Below are positions 44,795 to 54,362 of a stretch of 64,000 bases of DNA, in pieces; the first letter of the stretch is position 1; every line of letters begins with the position of its first letter. This DNA comes from Planctomycetota bacterium (GTDB lineage Bacteria > Planctomycetota > Planctomycetia > Planctomycetales > Planctomycetaceae). The notes under the pieces were generated by a model, which worked only from the letters and a program-made list of their open reading frames with translations, did not search any database and was not told the DNA's origin. The stretch covers positions 186,001 to 250,000 of the forward strand of contig JACTNB010000006.1 of assembly GCA_014584345.1 (NCBI GenBank), read 5' to 3'. Position numbers and translations under genes: made by a program.

Positions 44795-47700
44795 ATGTTT
44801 CAAAAAGTGAGTGACTCCGAGTTTGTTTCCGGTGAACATGCGGTCCTGTCGTTGTGGGCCAAACAGGACATTTTCCGCAAATTGCGGGAGAAAAACCGCG
44901 GAAAAGCGAAGTGGAGTTTTCTGGACGGTCCGATCACCGCCAACAATCCGATGGGGGTGCATCACGCCTGGGGGCGGACCTACAAGGATGCCTATCAGCG
45001 CTACTTCGCCATGACCGGCCACGAACTCCGCTACCAGAACGGCTTCGACTGCCAGGGGTTGTGGGTGGAGGTGGAAGTCGAAAAGGAACTGGGGCTCGGC
45101 ACCAAAACCGCAATTCACGAGTATGGCATCGATCGCTTCGTGAATGCCTGCAAGCAACGGGTGTTGAAGTTTGCGGCCCGCCAGACGGAACAATCAATTC
45201 GGCTCGGCTACTGGATGGAATGGGACAGCCCGAACGAACTCCGCAAACTGGCCCAGGCGGTGGGCACCACAGAACCCGTTCGCTACACAACGCCACGCCA
45301 GCAGCAGGTGACGGACGTTGCGCATAGTATCGTGTCCCGCTTGGGGAATCCGGAATGGGGGGGCTCCTACTTCACCTTCTCCACCGAGAACAACGAGACA
45401 ATCTGGACATTTTTGAAGAAGTGTTTCCAGCGAAAGAAGATCTATCGCGGACACGATGTCATGCCCTGGTCCGGCCGGGGAGGGAGTGCCTATTCGCAGA
45501 TGGAAATCGCCGATGGCCGCAGGCTGACCGTGCACCGGTCGTTGTTTATCCGGTTTCCGCTGCGAAACCGGGAAAACGAGTTTCTACTGATCTGGACAAC
45601 CACCCCCTGGACCCTCACCAGCAACGTGGCGGCTGCGGTCAACCCGGAACTGGATTACCTGAAGATCCAAACGAAACGGGACGGAGCGATTTACTATTTC
45701 GCGAAAGAGAACCTGAACTTCAAGCGGCTGGATCGGGAATACAAGGAAGGCTTTGGGCGTCCGGAATGGAGTTGGCCCGAGGAGGTTCCCAAGCTGAAAA
45801 CCTTGGCGCAAATCTTCAAGGAACAGGGAGGCTTCGAAGAACTGGAGGCCATCAAGGGAGCAGAGATGGTCGGCTGGGAATACGACGGGCCGTTCGATGA
45901 CCTGCCGGCACAGTCAGCGGAGGGGGGCTTCCCGCGTGAGGAAGGCCTGGCGCATAAAACGGGGATCTCCTGCCATCTTGTGATTGATGGGGGGCGAGAT
46001 TCCAAGGGGAGCCCGCATGTGGTGGCGGGAGAGGGAACCGGCATCGTGCACACGGCTCCCGGGTGTGGGGACGTGGACCACAAAATCGGCAAGGACCTGG
46101 GGCTCGTCGGCATTGCTCCGCTGGGCGAAGATGGCCGGTTTCAGGAGGGCTTTGGGCCTTTCACCGGGCGAGAAGCGATTGATCCCGCAACAGTCGATCT
46201 GGTCATCGAACAACTCCGCGAGAAGCATCTGCTGGTGGCGGTCGAGCAGTATCCACACATTTATCCGCACTGCTGGCGGACCGGGGACGAACTGGTCTTT
46301 CGGCTGGTCGATGAATGGTTCATCAACATGGACTGGCGGGAGGAGATTAAAGAGGTCACTCGAGCCATCGAGTGGTTGCCGGACAGCATCGACGGGCAGA
46401 ATCGCGAGGTCGAATGGCTCACCAACATGCGGGACTGGATGATTTCCAAGAAACGCTTCTGGGGGCTGGCCTTACCAATCTGGGTGAATCCGGAGGATCC
46501 GACCGACTTCGAAGTGATCGGCTCACTCGATGAGTTGAAACAACGAGCTGTCGAGGGCTGGAACGATTTCGAAGGGAACACGCCCCATCGGCCCTGGATT
46601 GATGGCGTGAAAATCCGTTCGGAACGGACCGGGGCGGTGTTGTCGCGGATTGAAGACGTCGGCAATCCCTGGCTCGATGCGGGGATCACGCCGTTCTCGA
46701 CGATGGGCTACAACCACGACCGCAAAACCTGGGAGGAGTGGTTCCCGGCGGATTTCGTGACGGAGTGTTTCCCCGGGCAGTTCCGCAACTGGTTCTACTC
46801 GCTGCTCTCCCTGGCCACGATGATGCGGTACGACGAAACGGACGATCCCGCCGAGAAGCGTCCCTTCAAGACGTTGTTGGGGCATCGGCTGGTGATGGAT
46901 GAGCGGGGCAAGCCGATGCACAAGTCGGACGGCACGGCCATCTGGTTCGAGGAAGCCGCCGAGCAACTGGGAGTTGATACACTCCGTTGGATGTATCTGG
47001 CACAGAACCCGGCCAGCGATTTGCGGTTCGGCACCCGGCACCCCGATCAACCGGTGACACTCAACACGCCCGAAGGTCCGATCAGTCAGACCAAGGAAGG
47101 GATGCCGACCTGTCTGGTGACCAGCAAACCGGCCGACGAAGTCCGCCGCCAGTTCCTGATTCCGCTCTGGAACTCGTACGCCTTTTTCGTGAATTATGCT
47201 CGGCTCGACGAGTATGACCCCGGGGCAGTGAAAATCCCCGCCGCCGGGCGGCAGGAGATCGATCGATGGATACTGTCCCGATTGCAATCGCTGATTGCCA
47301 CCGCTCACGAAGCCTTCCCGGCCTACGATGTGGCCCGCTTTGTAAACTCCGCCGGCGATTTTATCGACGACTTGTCAAACTGGTACATCCGCCGCAATCG
47401 TCGCCGGTTCTGGCGCAGCAAGGATGCCCACGATAACGACAAGCTGGCCGCCTACCAAACCCTGCACGAAGTGATGCTGACGCTGAGCCAATTGCTCGCC
47501 CCGGTCATTCCATTCCTCGCCGAGCGGATTTACCAGAATCTGGCATTCGGTAGAGATTTGCTCGCCACGTCTTCCGCCAACGGCGACACTCGGCGGGGAG
47601 GCGACTGGCCGGAATCGGTGCATCTATGCAACTATCCCCAGGTCAACCCGGACCTGTTGGATCCCGAATTGAATCTGCGGACCGCAACGGCCCAGCGCAT

Positions 47701-48415
47701 TGTGCGGCTGGGGCATCAGGTGCGCGAACAGGCCAATCTGCGCGTGAGACAACCCCTGGCGGAAATTCGAGTCTGCTGCGTAAACGCCGACGACCGGGCA
47801 GCCATCGCACAATTCGCGGACGTGATCGCCGACGAGTTGAACATCAAGTCGATTCAACCGGTCGAGCACCTCGATGGCATCGTTCAGTACACTTACAAGC
47901 CGAATCTGAAAACCCTCGGCCCGAAGTGTGGCAAACTGCTCGGTGCAATTCGCCAGGAATTGCCGTTGCTGCCTGCCGAACAATTGGCGCCGCTGCGCGT
48001 GGGAGACAACGTCACTGTGACCATTGGCGGTACTCCCGTGGCACTTGCGCCCGAGGATGTGCTGGTCAGCACGGAACAGTCCAGCGACTGGGGGAGCGCC
48101 GACGAGGCGGGACTGCAGGTTGCCCTGCTGCTGAAGCTGACACCCGCACTGATTCAGGAAGGGATGGCCCGCGATTTCGTCCGCCAGGTGCAACAGGCCC
48201 GCAAGGAGGCCAATCTGGAAATCGAGGATCGCATTGTGATTGAGTTCCACTCGTCCGCCCCCCTCGTGCTCGAAACAATTGAACAATGGCGGGACTATAT
48301 ACTGGGAGAAACCCTGGGAAACGAGGCACGCCCCGGCGAATTGACCCCAGAAAATTCGCGGTCCGTTCTGATGGGAGACGAGACCATTCGGCTGCGAATC
48401 ACGAAGGCCAGTTAG
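44795..48415 (+). CDS. ileS: Isoleucyl-tRNA synthetase with altered signature motifs
   Basis: A 1,206-residue class I synthetase charging tRNA-Ile. The Rossmann half-site normally reading HxGH is here GVHH (residues 54-57, within PMGVHHAWGRTYKD), the swapped GxHH form. The KMSKS loop is also divergent, GKPMHKSDGT. A long CP1 editing domain follows the first Rossmann half, with IWTTTPWTLTSNVA and GTGIVHTAPGCGDVD typical of IleRS editing. The anticodon-binding region (NWYIRRNRRRFW) and a C-terminal extension are present. The ATG at 44795 has GAAGG 10 nt upstream; a GTG at 44777 shares the frame. By length and motifs it belongs with the IleRS2-like group, some of which resist mupirocin. It is the only IleRS in the window. 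Confidence 0.93.
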   Translation: MFQKVSDSEFVSGEHAVLSLWAKQDIFRKLREKNRGKAKWSFLDGPITANNPMGVHHAWGRTYKDAYQRYFAMTGHELRYQNGFDCQGLWVEVEVEKELGLGTKTAIHEYGIDRFVNACKQRVLKFAARQTEQSIRLGYWMEWDSPNELRKLAQAVGTTEPVRYTTPRQQQVTDVAHSIVSRLGNPEWGGSYFTFSTENNETIWTFLKKCFQRKKIYRGHDVMPWSGRGGSAYSQMEIADGRRLTVHRSLFIRFPLRNRENEFLLIWTTTPWTLTSNVAAAVNPELDYLKIQTKRDGAIYYFAKENLNFKRLDREYKEGFGRPEWSWPEEVPKLKTLAQIFKEQGGFEELEAIKGAEMVGWEYDGPFDDLPAQSAEGGFPREEGLAHKTGISCHLVIDGGRDSKGSPHVVAGEGTGIVHTAPGCGDVDHKIGKDLGLVGIAPLGEDGRFQEGFGPFTGREAIDPATVDLVIEQLREKHLLVAVEQYPHIYPHCWRTGDELVFRLVDEWFINMDWREEIKEVTRAIEWLPDSIDGQNREVEWLTNMRDWMISKKRFWGLALPIWVNPEDPTDFEVIGSLDELKQRAVEGWNDFEGNTPHRPWIDGVKIRSERTGAVLSRIEDVGNPWLDAGITPFSTMGYNHDRKTWEEWFPADFVTECFPGQFRNWFYSLLSLATMMRYDETDDPAEKRPFKTLLGHRLVMDERGKPMHKSDGTAIWFEEAAEQLGVDTLRWMYLAQNPASDLRFGTRHPDQPVTLNTPEGPISQTKEGMPTCLVTSKPADEVRRQFLIPLWNSYAFFVNYARLDEYDPGAVKIPAAGRQEIDRWILSRLQSLIATAHEAFPAYDVARFVNSAGDFIDDLSNWYIRRNRRRFWRSKDAHDNDKLAAYQTLHEVMLTLSQLLAPVIPFLAERIYQNLAFGRDLLATSSANGDTRRGGDWPESVHLCNYPQVNPDLLDPELNLRTATAQRIVRLGHQVREQANLRVRQPLAEIRVCCVNADDRAAIAQFADVIADELNIKSIQPVEHLDGIVQYTYKPNLKTLGPKCGKLLGAIRQELPLLPAEQLAPLRVGDNVTVTIGGTPVALAPEDVLVSTEQSSDWGSADEAGLQVALLLKLTPALIQEGMARDFVRQVQQARKEANLEIEDRIVIEFHSSAPLVLETIEQWRDYILGETLGNEARPGELTPENSRSVLMGDETIRLRITKAS

Positions 48416-48612
48416 TTCGCGGGTTCCCTGCCGACTGTCCCCTAAAGAACAGGGGAGCAAGTTCCGTGTTCCCGACGAGGAACCTGGCAACTCGTTCACC
48501 CGCAGGCGGGGAGGGAATGCAGCAGCCCCGCTGCCGGCCTGGGGGAATCGGCCCATTGCTCCTGGGTATCGACGAATGCCGTGATTCCCCCGAAGGAGAG
48601 GCTTACTGGTTC

Positions 48613-48641
48613 TTGACAGATGAACGCTTGACGGATACCCT
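48613..48641 (+). promoter_or_regulatory. Candidate promoter in the nusA upstream region
   Basis: A perfect TTGACA (48613-48618), a 17-bp spacer and TACCCT (48636-48641). It could drive a nusA leader transcript or a small RNA ending at the 49048-49076 terminator. The -10 match is poor. Confidence 0.3.
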
Positions 48642-49047
48642 TCTTAAATAGGTGATTTCGTGGGGGCTGCTAGCTCGCATCGAAAGCGCTGAAGCATCAA
48701 GAGTGACTCCGCTTAGGAGATGTTGTTCCTGGTTTCGCATCGTCGATCCAGGGGAGATGCGGGATATTATTTCGGAGAATTACCCACGGGAGAGCATTGT
48801 TTCTCGTGGACCAGGTTGTTTTTCTGGCTGTCGAGAGAGTACAGAGGATCGAGTCATGCAGGGTCAACTGAGATGAATTCCGATCGAGGTCAAGCATGAT
48901 CGGCTGTTCTCTTCCTGTGCGGGATCGACTTGTGGAGCTTTCCTCAAGGCAAGTCAGCGGAAAGGCGACACGTATGTGAGCGCACATTAATGGGGATTTC
49001 CCCGTTAAATTCGCATGGACTTCCCTGCGATAACAGACGCCTGGTCA

Positions 49048-49076
49048 AGTGGGTAATTATTTTGCCCGCTTTTTTT
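49048..49076 (+). terminator. Rho-independent terminator upstream of nusA
   Basis: The stem AGTGGG (49048-49053)/CCCGCT (49065-49070), with one G-T pair and an 11-nt loop, is followed by TTTTTT. It lies 160 bp before the nusA start, so it either ends an upstream transcript or attenuates the nusA operon. Confidence 0.7.
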
Positions 49077-49236
49077 ATTGGTAGTGGAATAATTTGACTT
49101 CGGAGGGTGTTTGTTTCAGATCAAGGAAAACCGCGGTGAACAGTCCGCTGAGTCTTGATCGGAAATGCCTGGGTAAGTCCTGTTTTCAGTGATGACGCAC
49201 CGAAGGTAATTCGGTCATCGCTCCTGAAGGAGTAAC

Positions 49237-50643
49237 ATGAACGCGAGCGAAGTTCTCAGAATCGTAGATGCCATTCATCGAGACAAAAGTATCGACAAAG
49301 AGATCGTGTTCGAGGGAATTGAACAGGCGATTCTGACGGCCCTGCGCAAACATTTCGGCGAAGAGGACGAGCTGATCGTTACCATCGACCGGAAATCGGG
49401 CGAACCCTCCGTGCAGCATAACGGGGAGTTTCTCGATCCCGATATTCTGGGCCGGATTGCCGCACAGACGGCCAAACAGGTAATGATCCAGAAAATCCGC
49501 GAGGCCGAACGGGATGCTCAATACGAAGAGTTTGTCGAACTGCAAAGTCAACTGGTAACGGGCACAATCACCCGCCTGGAACATGGTGTGGCAACGGTGA
49601 ACATCGGGAAAACGGAGGCAATCCTGCCCCGCAGCGAGCAGATTCCAGGGGAAAGTCATCGCGTCAACGAGCGGATTCGGGCCGTCATCACCGATGTCCG
49701 CAAATCGGGAAGTCGCATTAAAATCGTCCTCTCGCGCGTGCATCCCGATTTCGTGCGCCGTCTTTTCGAAGTGGAAATTCCCGAAATTGCCGAGAGTGTC
49801 ATCGAAGTCCGTTCGCTGGCCCGCGAAGCGGGTTATCGCACCAAGGTGGCGGTTTCCTGCTACGACACCAGCATCGACGCGGTTGGGGCCTGCGTGGGTG
49901 TTCGTGGCGCCCGGATTCGAGGCATCGTCGATGAACTGGGTGGCGAGCGCATCGATATTGTCCGCTGGAACGACTCCCTTCAGATTCTGATTCCGAATGC
50001 CCTGCAGCCGGCGGAGGTGGAAGACGTGATCCTCTGCCCCATGCTGGGACGCGTAATTGTCCTGGTGCGCGACGATCAATTGTCACTGGCAATCGGCAAG
50101 AAAGGCCAGAACGTCCGCCTGGCCTCCAAACTGGTTGGCTGGGACATCGAAGTGATGACGCGCGATGAACTAGACGAGCAGCTCGAACGGTCGGTCACTG
50201 CGTTTTCCGAAGTCCCCCACGTCACGGAGGATCTCGCGGAGTCACTCGTCTCGCAGGGGTTCTTCAATTTCGACGATCTCTCGGTGATTGAACCAGAGCA
50301 TCTGGTCGAATTGAGCGGCTTGACCGCCGAAGAATGCGATGAAATCATCGCGCATGCCGACGTGGAAAGCCTGCGACAGGAGAAGGAAGAAAAGGCCGCC
50401 CGGGCAGCGGGACGGGCAGCCAGTCGTTCCACTCCCTCTACAGTATCAAGCGTGACGGAACCGGCCACGGAAATGGCTACGACTCTCATCGAGCCCGACA
50501 CGGAGCCTGACACCGAACAAGAGCAGGCGGAACTCGCCCAGACTCAGGCGAATCCCGTGTCGGAAACGGGAGATGCGACCGTTGAAATCGAGACGACCTC
50601 GGAAGAATCCCTTGATGACTCAGCGGAGGCCCCCCGCGAATAA
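49237..50643 (+). CDS. nusA: Transcription termination/antitermination factor NusA
   Basis: A 468-residue RNA-polymerase-binding factor that modulates pausing, termination and antitermination. Parts: N-terminal RNAP-binding domain (1-100), S1 domain (VTGTITRLEHGVATVNIG, about 105-170), KH1 and KH2 (about 180-320; GACVGVRGARIRGIVDELGGERID and LAIGKKGQNVRLASKL), one C-terminal helix-hairpin-helix module (about 325-380), then a low-complexity acidic Thr/Glu tail. The SD GGAG (49229-49232) lies in the palindrome CTCCTGAAGGAG and could be partly sequestered in a small hairpin. infB and rbfA follow in the standard order. Confidence 0.96.
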   Translation: MNASEVLRIVDAIHRDKSIDKEIVFEGIEQAILTALRKHFGEEDELIVTIDRKSGEPSVQHNGEFLDPDILGRIAAQTAKQVMIQKIREAERDAQYEEFVELQSQLVTGTITRLEHGVATVNIGKTEAILPRSEQIPGESHRVNERIRAVITDVRKSGSRIKIVLSRVHPDFVRRLFEVEIPEIAESVIEVRSLAREAGYRTKVAVSCYDTSIDAVGACVGVRGARIRGIVDELGGERIDIVRWNDSLQILIPNALQPAEVEDVILCPMLGRVIVLVRDDQLSLAIGKKGQNVRLASKLVGWDIEVMTRDELDEQLERSVTAFSEVPHVTEDLAESLVSQGFFNFDDLSVIEPEHLVELSGLTAEECDEIIAHADVESLRQEKEEKAARAAGRAASRSTPSTVSSVTEPATEMATTLIEPDTEPDTEQEQAELAQTQANPVSETGDATVEIETTSEESLDDSAEAPRE

Positions 50644-50682
50644 TAGACTGAAATACAACCAAACTTGAATGATGTTCTTCAG

Positions 50683-50702
50683 CCTCTCCGCTAACGGGGA
50701 GG
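50683..50702 (+). other. Hairpin between nusA and infB
   Basis: CCTCTCCG (50683-50690) pairs with CGGGGAGG (50695-50702), with one T-G wobble, around the tetraloop CTAA. There is no T-tract. It may mark RNA processing or modulate the downstream infB message. Confidence 0.45.
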
Positions 50703-50814
50703 AAACCGATACCAACAACGACCAGATTCATTCGTTTTCGACACGCCCTGATTCCAGCATGTGCATACCGGAATCACGAACCGTTGTCCGCAAGTCAACT
50801 TGAGGGGTTTTATT

Positions 50815-53598
50815 TTGAAGATTCGGATTTTCGCCTTGGCGAAAGAGCTTGATTACGATAGTAAAGAGCTCATCAATCATTGCAACGACGCGGGGATTCC
50901 AGTCAAGAGTTCTCCGCTCGCCAGCATTTCGCCGGACGAGCGCGACCGACTTTTCGCCTACCTGGAAACACTGAAGTCCAAGACAGCGACTCCAGCAAAG
51001 ACCAGTGAACCAGCCGCGCCGGTCCCTTCGATACCTGCCGAACTCCTGACTGGTGGCAAAGTCAGGGCCATTCAGGCCAAGGTCGCGAAAACGGTCTCCT
51101 CAAGCGAAGCCCCAGCGGAAACCGGGACCGTCTCCACCGAAGAAACCCGAGATACGTTACTCGCTGCCGAGACGGCAGGTTCCCCCGAGGAATTTGAATC
51201 CGTAGCGCCCCCTCAGGATGCGCGTGGGGAAGTAGCAGTTGCACCGGATATCCAACCCCAGGCGCCCCCGGAAGGCGACGAGGCCGACCAACTTGCGCAG
51301 GATGAGGCGGCAGAGCCCACAACCGCTCCCACCCCATCCAAGTCGCCAGGCATGCAGCGCCCCGGCACGGAAGAGCTCGGCTTGATTTCGGGTCTTGGCT
51401 CCAGGATTCGCGACATGAAACCTCGGGCCAGTGTGCTCGATTCCGGCACGCGGAAACCGAAACCCAAGCCTCGCCCCTCGCTGCCGACCCTGGCAATACC
51501 TCCGAAATTCAAGGCGGAAGCTCCCGTCAGAAAAAAAGACGAAGCCCCCGCCCAAAAGCCGGATGTCAAACTCACCGCCGACATTCTGGACAGCAACAGT
51601 CCCCTGGCTGCTCACATCAAGAAACATTCCGAGGAAAAATCGGGAAGAGATAAGGTTCCCCAGGAATTGGATGCCGAGGAACGTCCGCGGCGCGGGCGTC
51701 TGGGCGGAGTGGTCGAGCAACGTGAACAGCGTCGCCAGCAGCGGAAAAAGACACGACTGGTCGAAGAGGAAGAAGCCGAACAGGAAGCCATGCGGATTCG
51801 GCGCCTGCGTCAGGGCCGGAATCGATCGGTTCAGTATAAGTCGTCCGCCGTCATTGAACTTCCAATCACCGTCCGCAGTCTTTCCGAAGCCATGGGGCGT
51901 CCCGCCAAGGATTTGATGACACTTCTGTTCAAGCAGGGGATCATGGCAAAGATCAATGATACCCTGATGGAAGAGACCGCACTGGAAATGGCCATGGAAC
52001 TGGGTGTGGACCTGCAGATCAAACGCGAGGACGATGCGGAAGAGTTGCTCGTCGAACGCCTGAAGCTCGACGTGGACGAATCCCAATTGCAGCCTCGCCC
52101 TCCGATCGTGACCATCCTGGGGCACGTCGACCATGGCAAGACGACTTTGGTGGATACCCTGCGTTCCTCCCATGTCGTGGAAGGGGAAGCCGGGGGGATC
52201 ACACAGCACATAGCCGCCTATCAGGTGGAAAAAAACGGTCACAAAATTACATTCGTCGATACTCCCGGGCACGCGGCGTTCGGCGAAATGCGTGCCCGCG
52301 GGGCGAACGTTACCGACATCATCGTGCTGGTGGTTGCGGCAAACGATGGCGTCATGCCTCAGACCGTCGAATGTATCAGCCACGCGAAAGCGGCTGGCGT
52401 ACCGCTGATCGTAGCGATGAACAAAATCGATCTCCCCGATATCAACGAGCAACGCGTGCTGCAGGAACTTGCCGCGCAGAACGTGCTGGTGACCGAGTGG
52501 GGTGGCGATGTCGAACTGGTCAAGACCTCGGGTCTCAAGGGAATTGGTATCGACAACCTGCTGGAAACCATCCTATTGACAGCGGAATTGCAGGAATACA
52601 AGGCCGCGCCGGATATTCCTGCCCACGGTGTCTGCCTGGAGGCCTTCCGGGACGAGGGACGTGGTCCCCTGGCCTGGATGATCGTGCAGCAAGGGACACT
52701 GCGCGTGGGCGATATCGTGCTGTGCGGGCCCACATATGGACGTATTCGGGCCATGTTCACGGATAACGATACTGAAATCACGGAGGCCCCTCCCTCCACA
52801 CCCGTCAAGGTGGCGGGCTTGAGTACCGTTCCCGACGCCGGCGACCACTTTTTCGTCATGTCCGATGTGGAAGCAGCACGCAACATCGCCGAAGAACGCC
52901 TGCACGAGGGACGCACGGAATTACTGGCCCAAAGGGGTGGCCCCAAGACGCTCGAACAGATCCTGGGCGGCAGCGGTCCCAAGATGCTCCCGCTGATTAT
53001 CAAGGCCGATACGCCAGGCTCGATCGAAGCTTTGCGGGGCGAACTGGAAAAACTCGATCATTCCGAAGTGCGCGTGGAAATTCTGCACACGGGGGTGGGT
53101 GGCGTCAACGAAAGCGATGTGTCGCTGGCTGCCGCCTCGGGAGCCATCATAATTGCCTTCCATGTCATTCCCGAAGATCGCGCGGAACTGCTGGCCCAGA
53201 ACGAAGGGGTCAACATTCGCCGATACAACATTATCTACGAAGTTTCCAAAGAGATTAAACTGGCCCTCGAGGGCCTGCTGGCCCCCGAAAAGGTCGAAAT
53301 CTCCACGGGCCGGGCCATCGTCCTGCAGACGTTCAGCATTAGCCGCACCGGGACGATTGCAGGGTGCCGGGTTCTCAACGGTACCATCGACCGCAACGAC
53401 CGCATTCATGTCATACGGGATCAGACCATCATTAACAATTACTCGATTGGTTCCTTGCGTCGGGAAAAGGACGATGTCAAATCGGTACGCGAAGGGATGG
53501 AATGCGGGATTCGGCTGGATGGCTTCAACGATATCAAGGAGGGAGATCTGCTCGAAGCCTACCGTGTCGAACAGCAACAGCGGACTTTGGACAATTAA
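50815..53598 (+). CDS. infB: Translation initiation factor IF-2
   Basis: A 927-residue GTPase that brings fMet-tRNA to the ribosome. It starts with the conserved IF2 N-domain (KIRIFALAKELDYDSKELI), has a long charged, proline-rich linker (about 60-340), the G domain with GHVDHGKTT, DTPGHAAF and NKID, then domains II-IV. The true start is most likely the TTG at 50815, which has GAGGGG 7-8 nt upstream and places KIRIFALAKEL at residue 2; an in-frame GTG at 50761 lacks this. A second, shorter IF-2 form could start within the linker, as in E. coli, but I see no clear site. Confidence 0.96.
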   Translation: MKIRIFALAKELDYDSKELINHCNDAGIPVKSSPLASISPDERDRLFAYLETLKSKTATPAKTSEPAAPVPSIPAELLTGGKVRAIQAKVAKTVSSSEAPAETGTVSTEETRDTLLAAETAGSPEEFESVAPPQDARGEVAVAPDIQPQAPPEGDEADQLAQDEAAEPTTAPTPSKSPGMQRPGTEELGLISGLGSRIRDMKPRASVLDSGTRKPKPKPRPSLPTLAIPPKFKAEAPVRKKDEAPAQKPDVKLTADILDSNSPLAAHIKKHSEEKSGRDKVPQELDAEERPRRGRLGGVVEQREQRRQQRKKTRLVEEEEAEQEAMRIRRLRQGRNRSVQYKSSAVIELPITVRSLSEAMGRPAKDLMTLLFKQGIMAKINDTLMEETALEMAMELGVDLQIKREDDAEELLVERLKLDVDESQLQPRPPIVTILGHVDHGKTTLVDTLRSSHVVEGEAGGITQHIAAYQVEKNGHKITFVDTPGHAAFGEMRARGANVTDIIVLVVAANDGVMPQTVECISHAKAAGVPLIVAMNKIDLPDINEQRVLQELAAQNVLVTEWGGDVELVKTSGLKGIGIDNLLETILLTAELQEYKAAPDIPAHGVCLEAFRDEGRGPLAWMIVQQGTLRVGDIVLCGPTYGRIRAMFTDNDTEITEAPPSTPVKVAGLSTVPDAGDHFFVMSDVEAARNIAEERLHEGRTELLAQRGGPKTLEQILGGSGPKMLPLIIKADTPGSIEALRGELEKLDHSEVRVEILHTGVGGVNESDVSLAAASGAIIIAFHVIPEDRAELLAQNEGVNIRRYNIIYEVSKEIKLALEGLLAPEKVEISTGRAIVLQTFSISRTGTIAGCRVLNGTIDRNDRIHVIRDQTIINNYSIGSLRREKDDVKSVREGMECGIRLDGFNDIKEGDLLEAYRVEQQQRTLDN

Positions 53599-53801
53599 CG
53601 AGCACCACATCGGCAAGAGCACATTGGCGATCCACACCGTCCCCAGGACGATCCTGCGGGCCCCTGCCGCATCCGCGAGGCATGCAGGGAATTCCGAATC
53701 GATTTCGCCGGCTCTGCACCGTGTGGAGAAGTTGAAAATCACGCCTCCCTCGCGCACGCCGAGTTACCTGTAAGCCCCCCGGGGAAAGGAAGCATATCGA
53801 C

Positions 53802-54299
53802 ATGGTAACGCGCCGAATCGCCAAGGCCTCTCGGGCCATCAAGGAAGTGGTCAGCAAGACGATCCTGTTCGAAATCCACGATCCTCGCGTCAAGGACGTG
53901 ACGGTGCTGGACGTGGAAGTGGCCCCCGACATGCGTTCCGCGAAAGTGTATGTCTCCATCATGGGGCCCCCCAAGGCACAGGATCTGACCCTGCACGGAT
54001 TGAACTCCGCACGGGGATTTCTGCAGAAGCGGATTGGGGAGGAAATCGACACCCGTTACACACCGATTCTGACGTTTGTCAAGGACGACAGTGTCAAGAA
54101 AAGTATCGAGGCCGCCAGGATTCTACAGCAACTCGCCGACGAACGCCTGGCCTCGGGCGAGGAACCGTCCACGGAAACCGCTCCGATGATCGACGCCGAA
54201 GCCGAACTCCGGGCACAGGCGGACGAGACCGGAGATTCCGCCGATTTGCATGACGAACACGTTGAAGACGAGCGTGACCAAACGAACGACCCTCGGTAA
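53802..54299 (+). CDS. rbfA: 30S ribosome-binding factor RbfA
   Basis: A 165-residue small-subunit maturation factor. Residues 1-115 show the RbfA KH-like domain (IKEVVSKTILFEIHDPRVKDVTVLDVEVAPDMRSAKVYVS, then LHGLNSARGFLQKRIG and LTFVKDDSVKKS). An acidic tail of about 50 residues follows, longer than in E. coli. It lies 203 bp after infB in the usual cluster order. GGAAG is about 10 nt before the ATG. Confidence 0.95.
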   Translation: MVTRRIAKASRAIKEVVSKTILFEIHDPRVKDVTVLDVEVAPDMRSAKVYVSIMGPPKAQDLTLHGLNSARGFLQKRIGEEIDTRYTPILTFVKDDSVKKSIEAARILQQLADERLASGEEPSTETAPMIDAEAELRAQADETGDSADLHDEHVEDERDQTNDPR

Positions 54300-54362
54300 A
54301 ATCCAAACCTTCGACGTGTGACACGTTGGACCTTTATATTCGGATTGAAGTAGGCATACACG

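Larger units (their letters stand above)
48416..49236 (+). other. Long non-coding region ahead of nusA
   Basis: An 821-bp stretch with no convincing gene. It contains a promoter candidate (48613-48641), a bulged hairpin-prone segment around 48785-48810 (CCACG paired with CGTGG) and a terminator (49048-49076) that ends 160 bp before nusA. A rimP gene, often found upstream of nusA, is absent. The length and structure suggest a regulatory leader or an unannotated small RNA, but I recognise no known RNA family. Confidence 0.5.
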
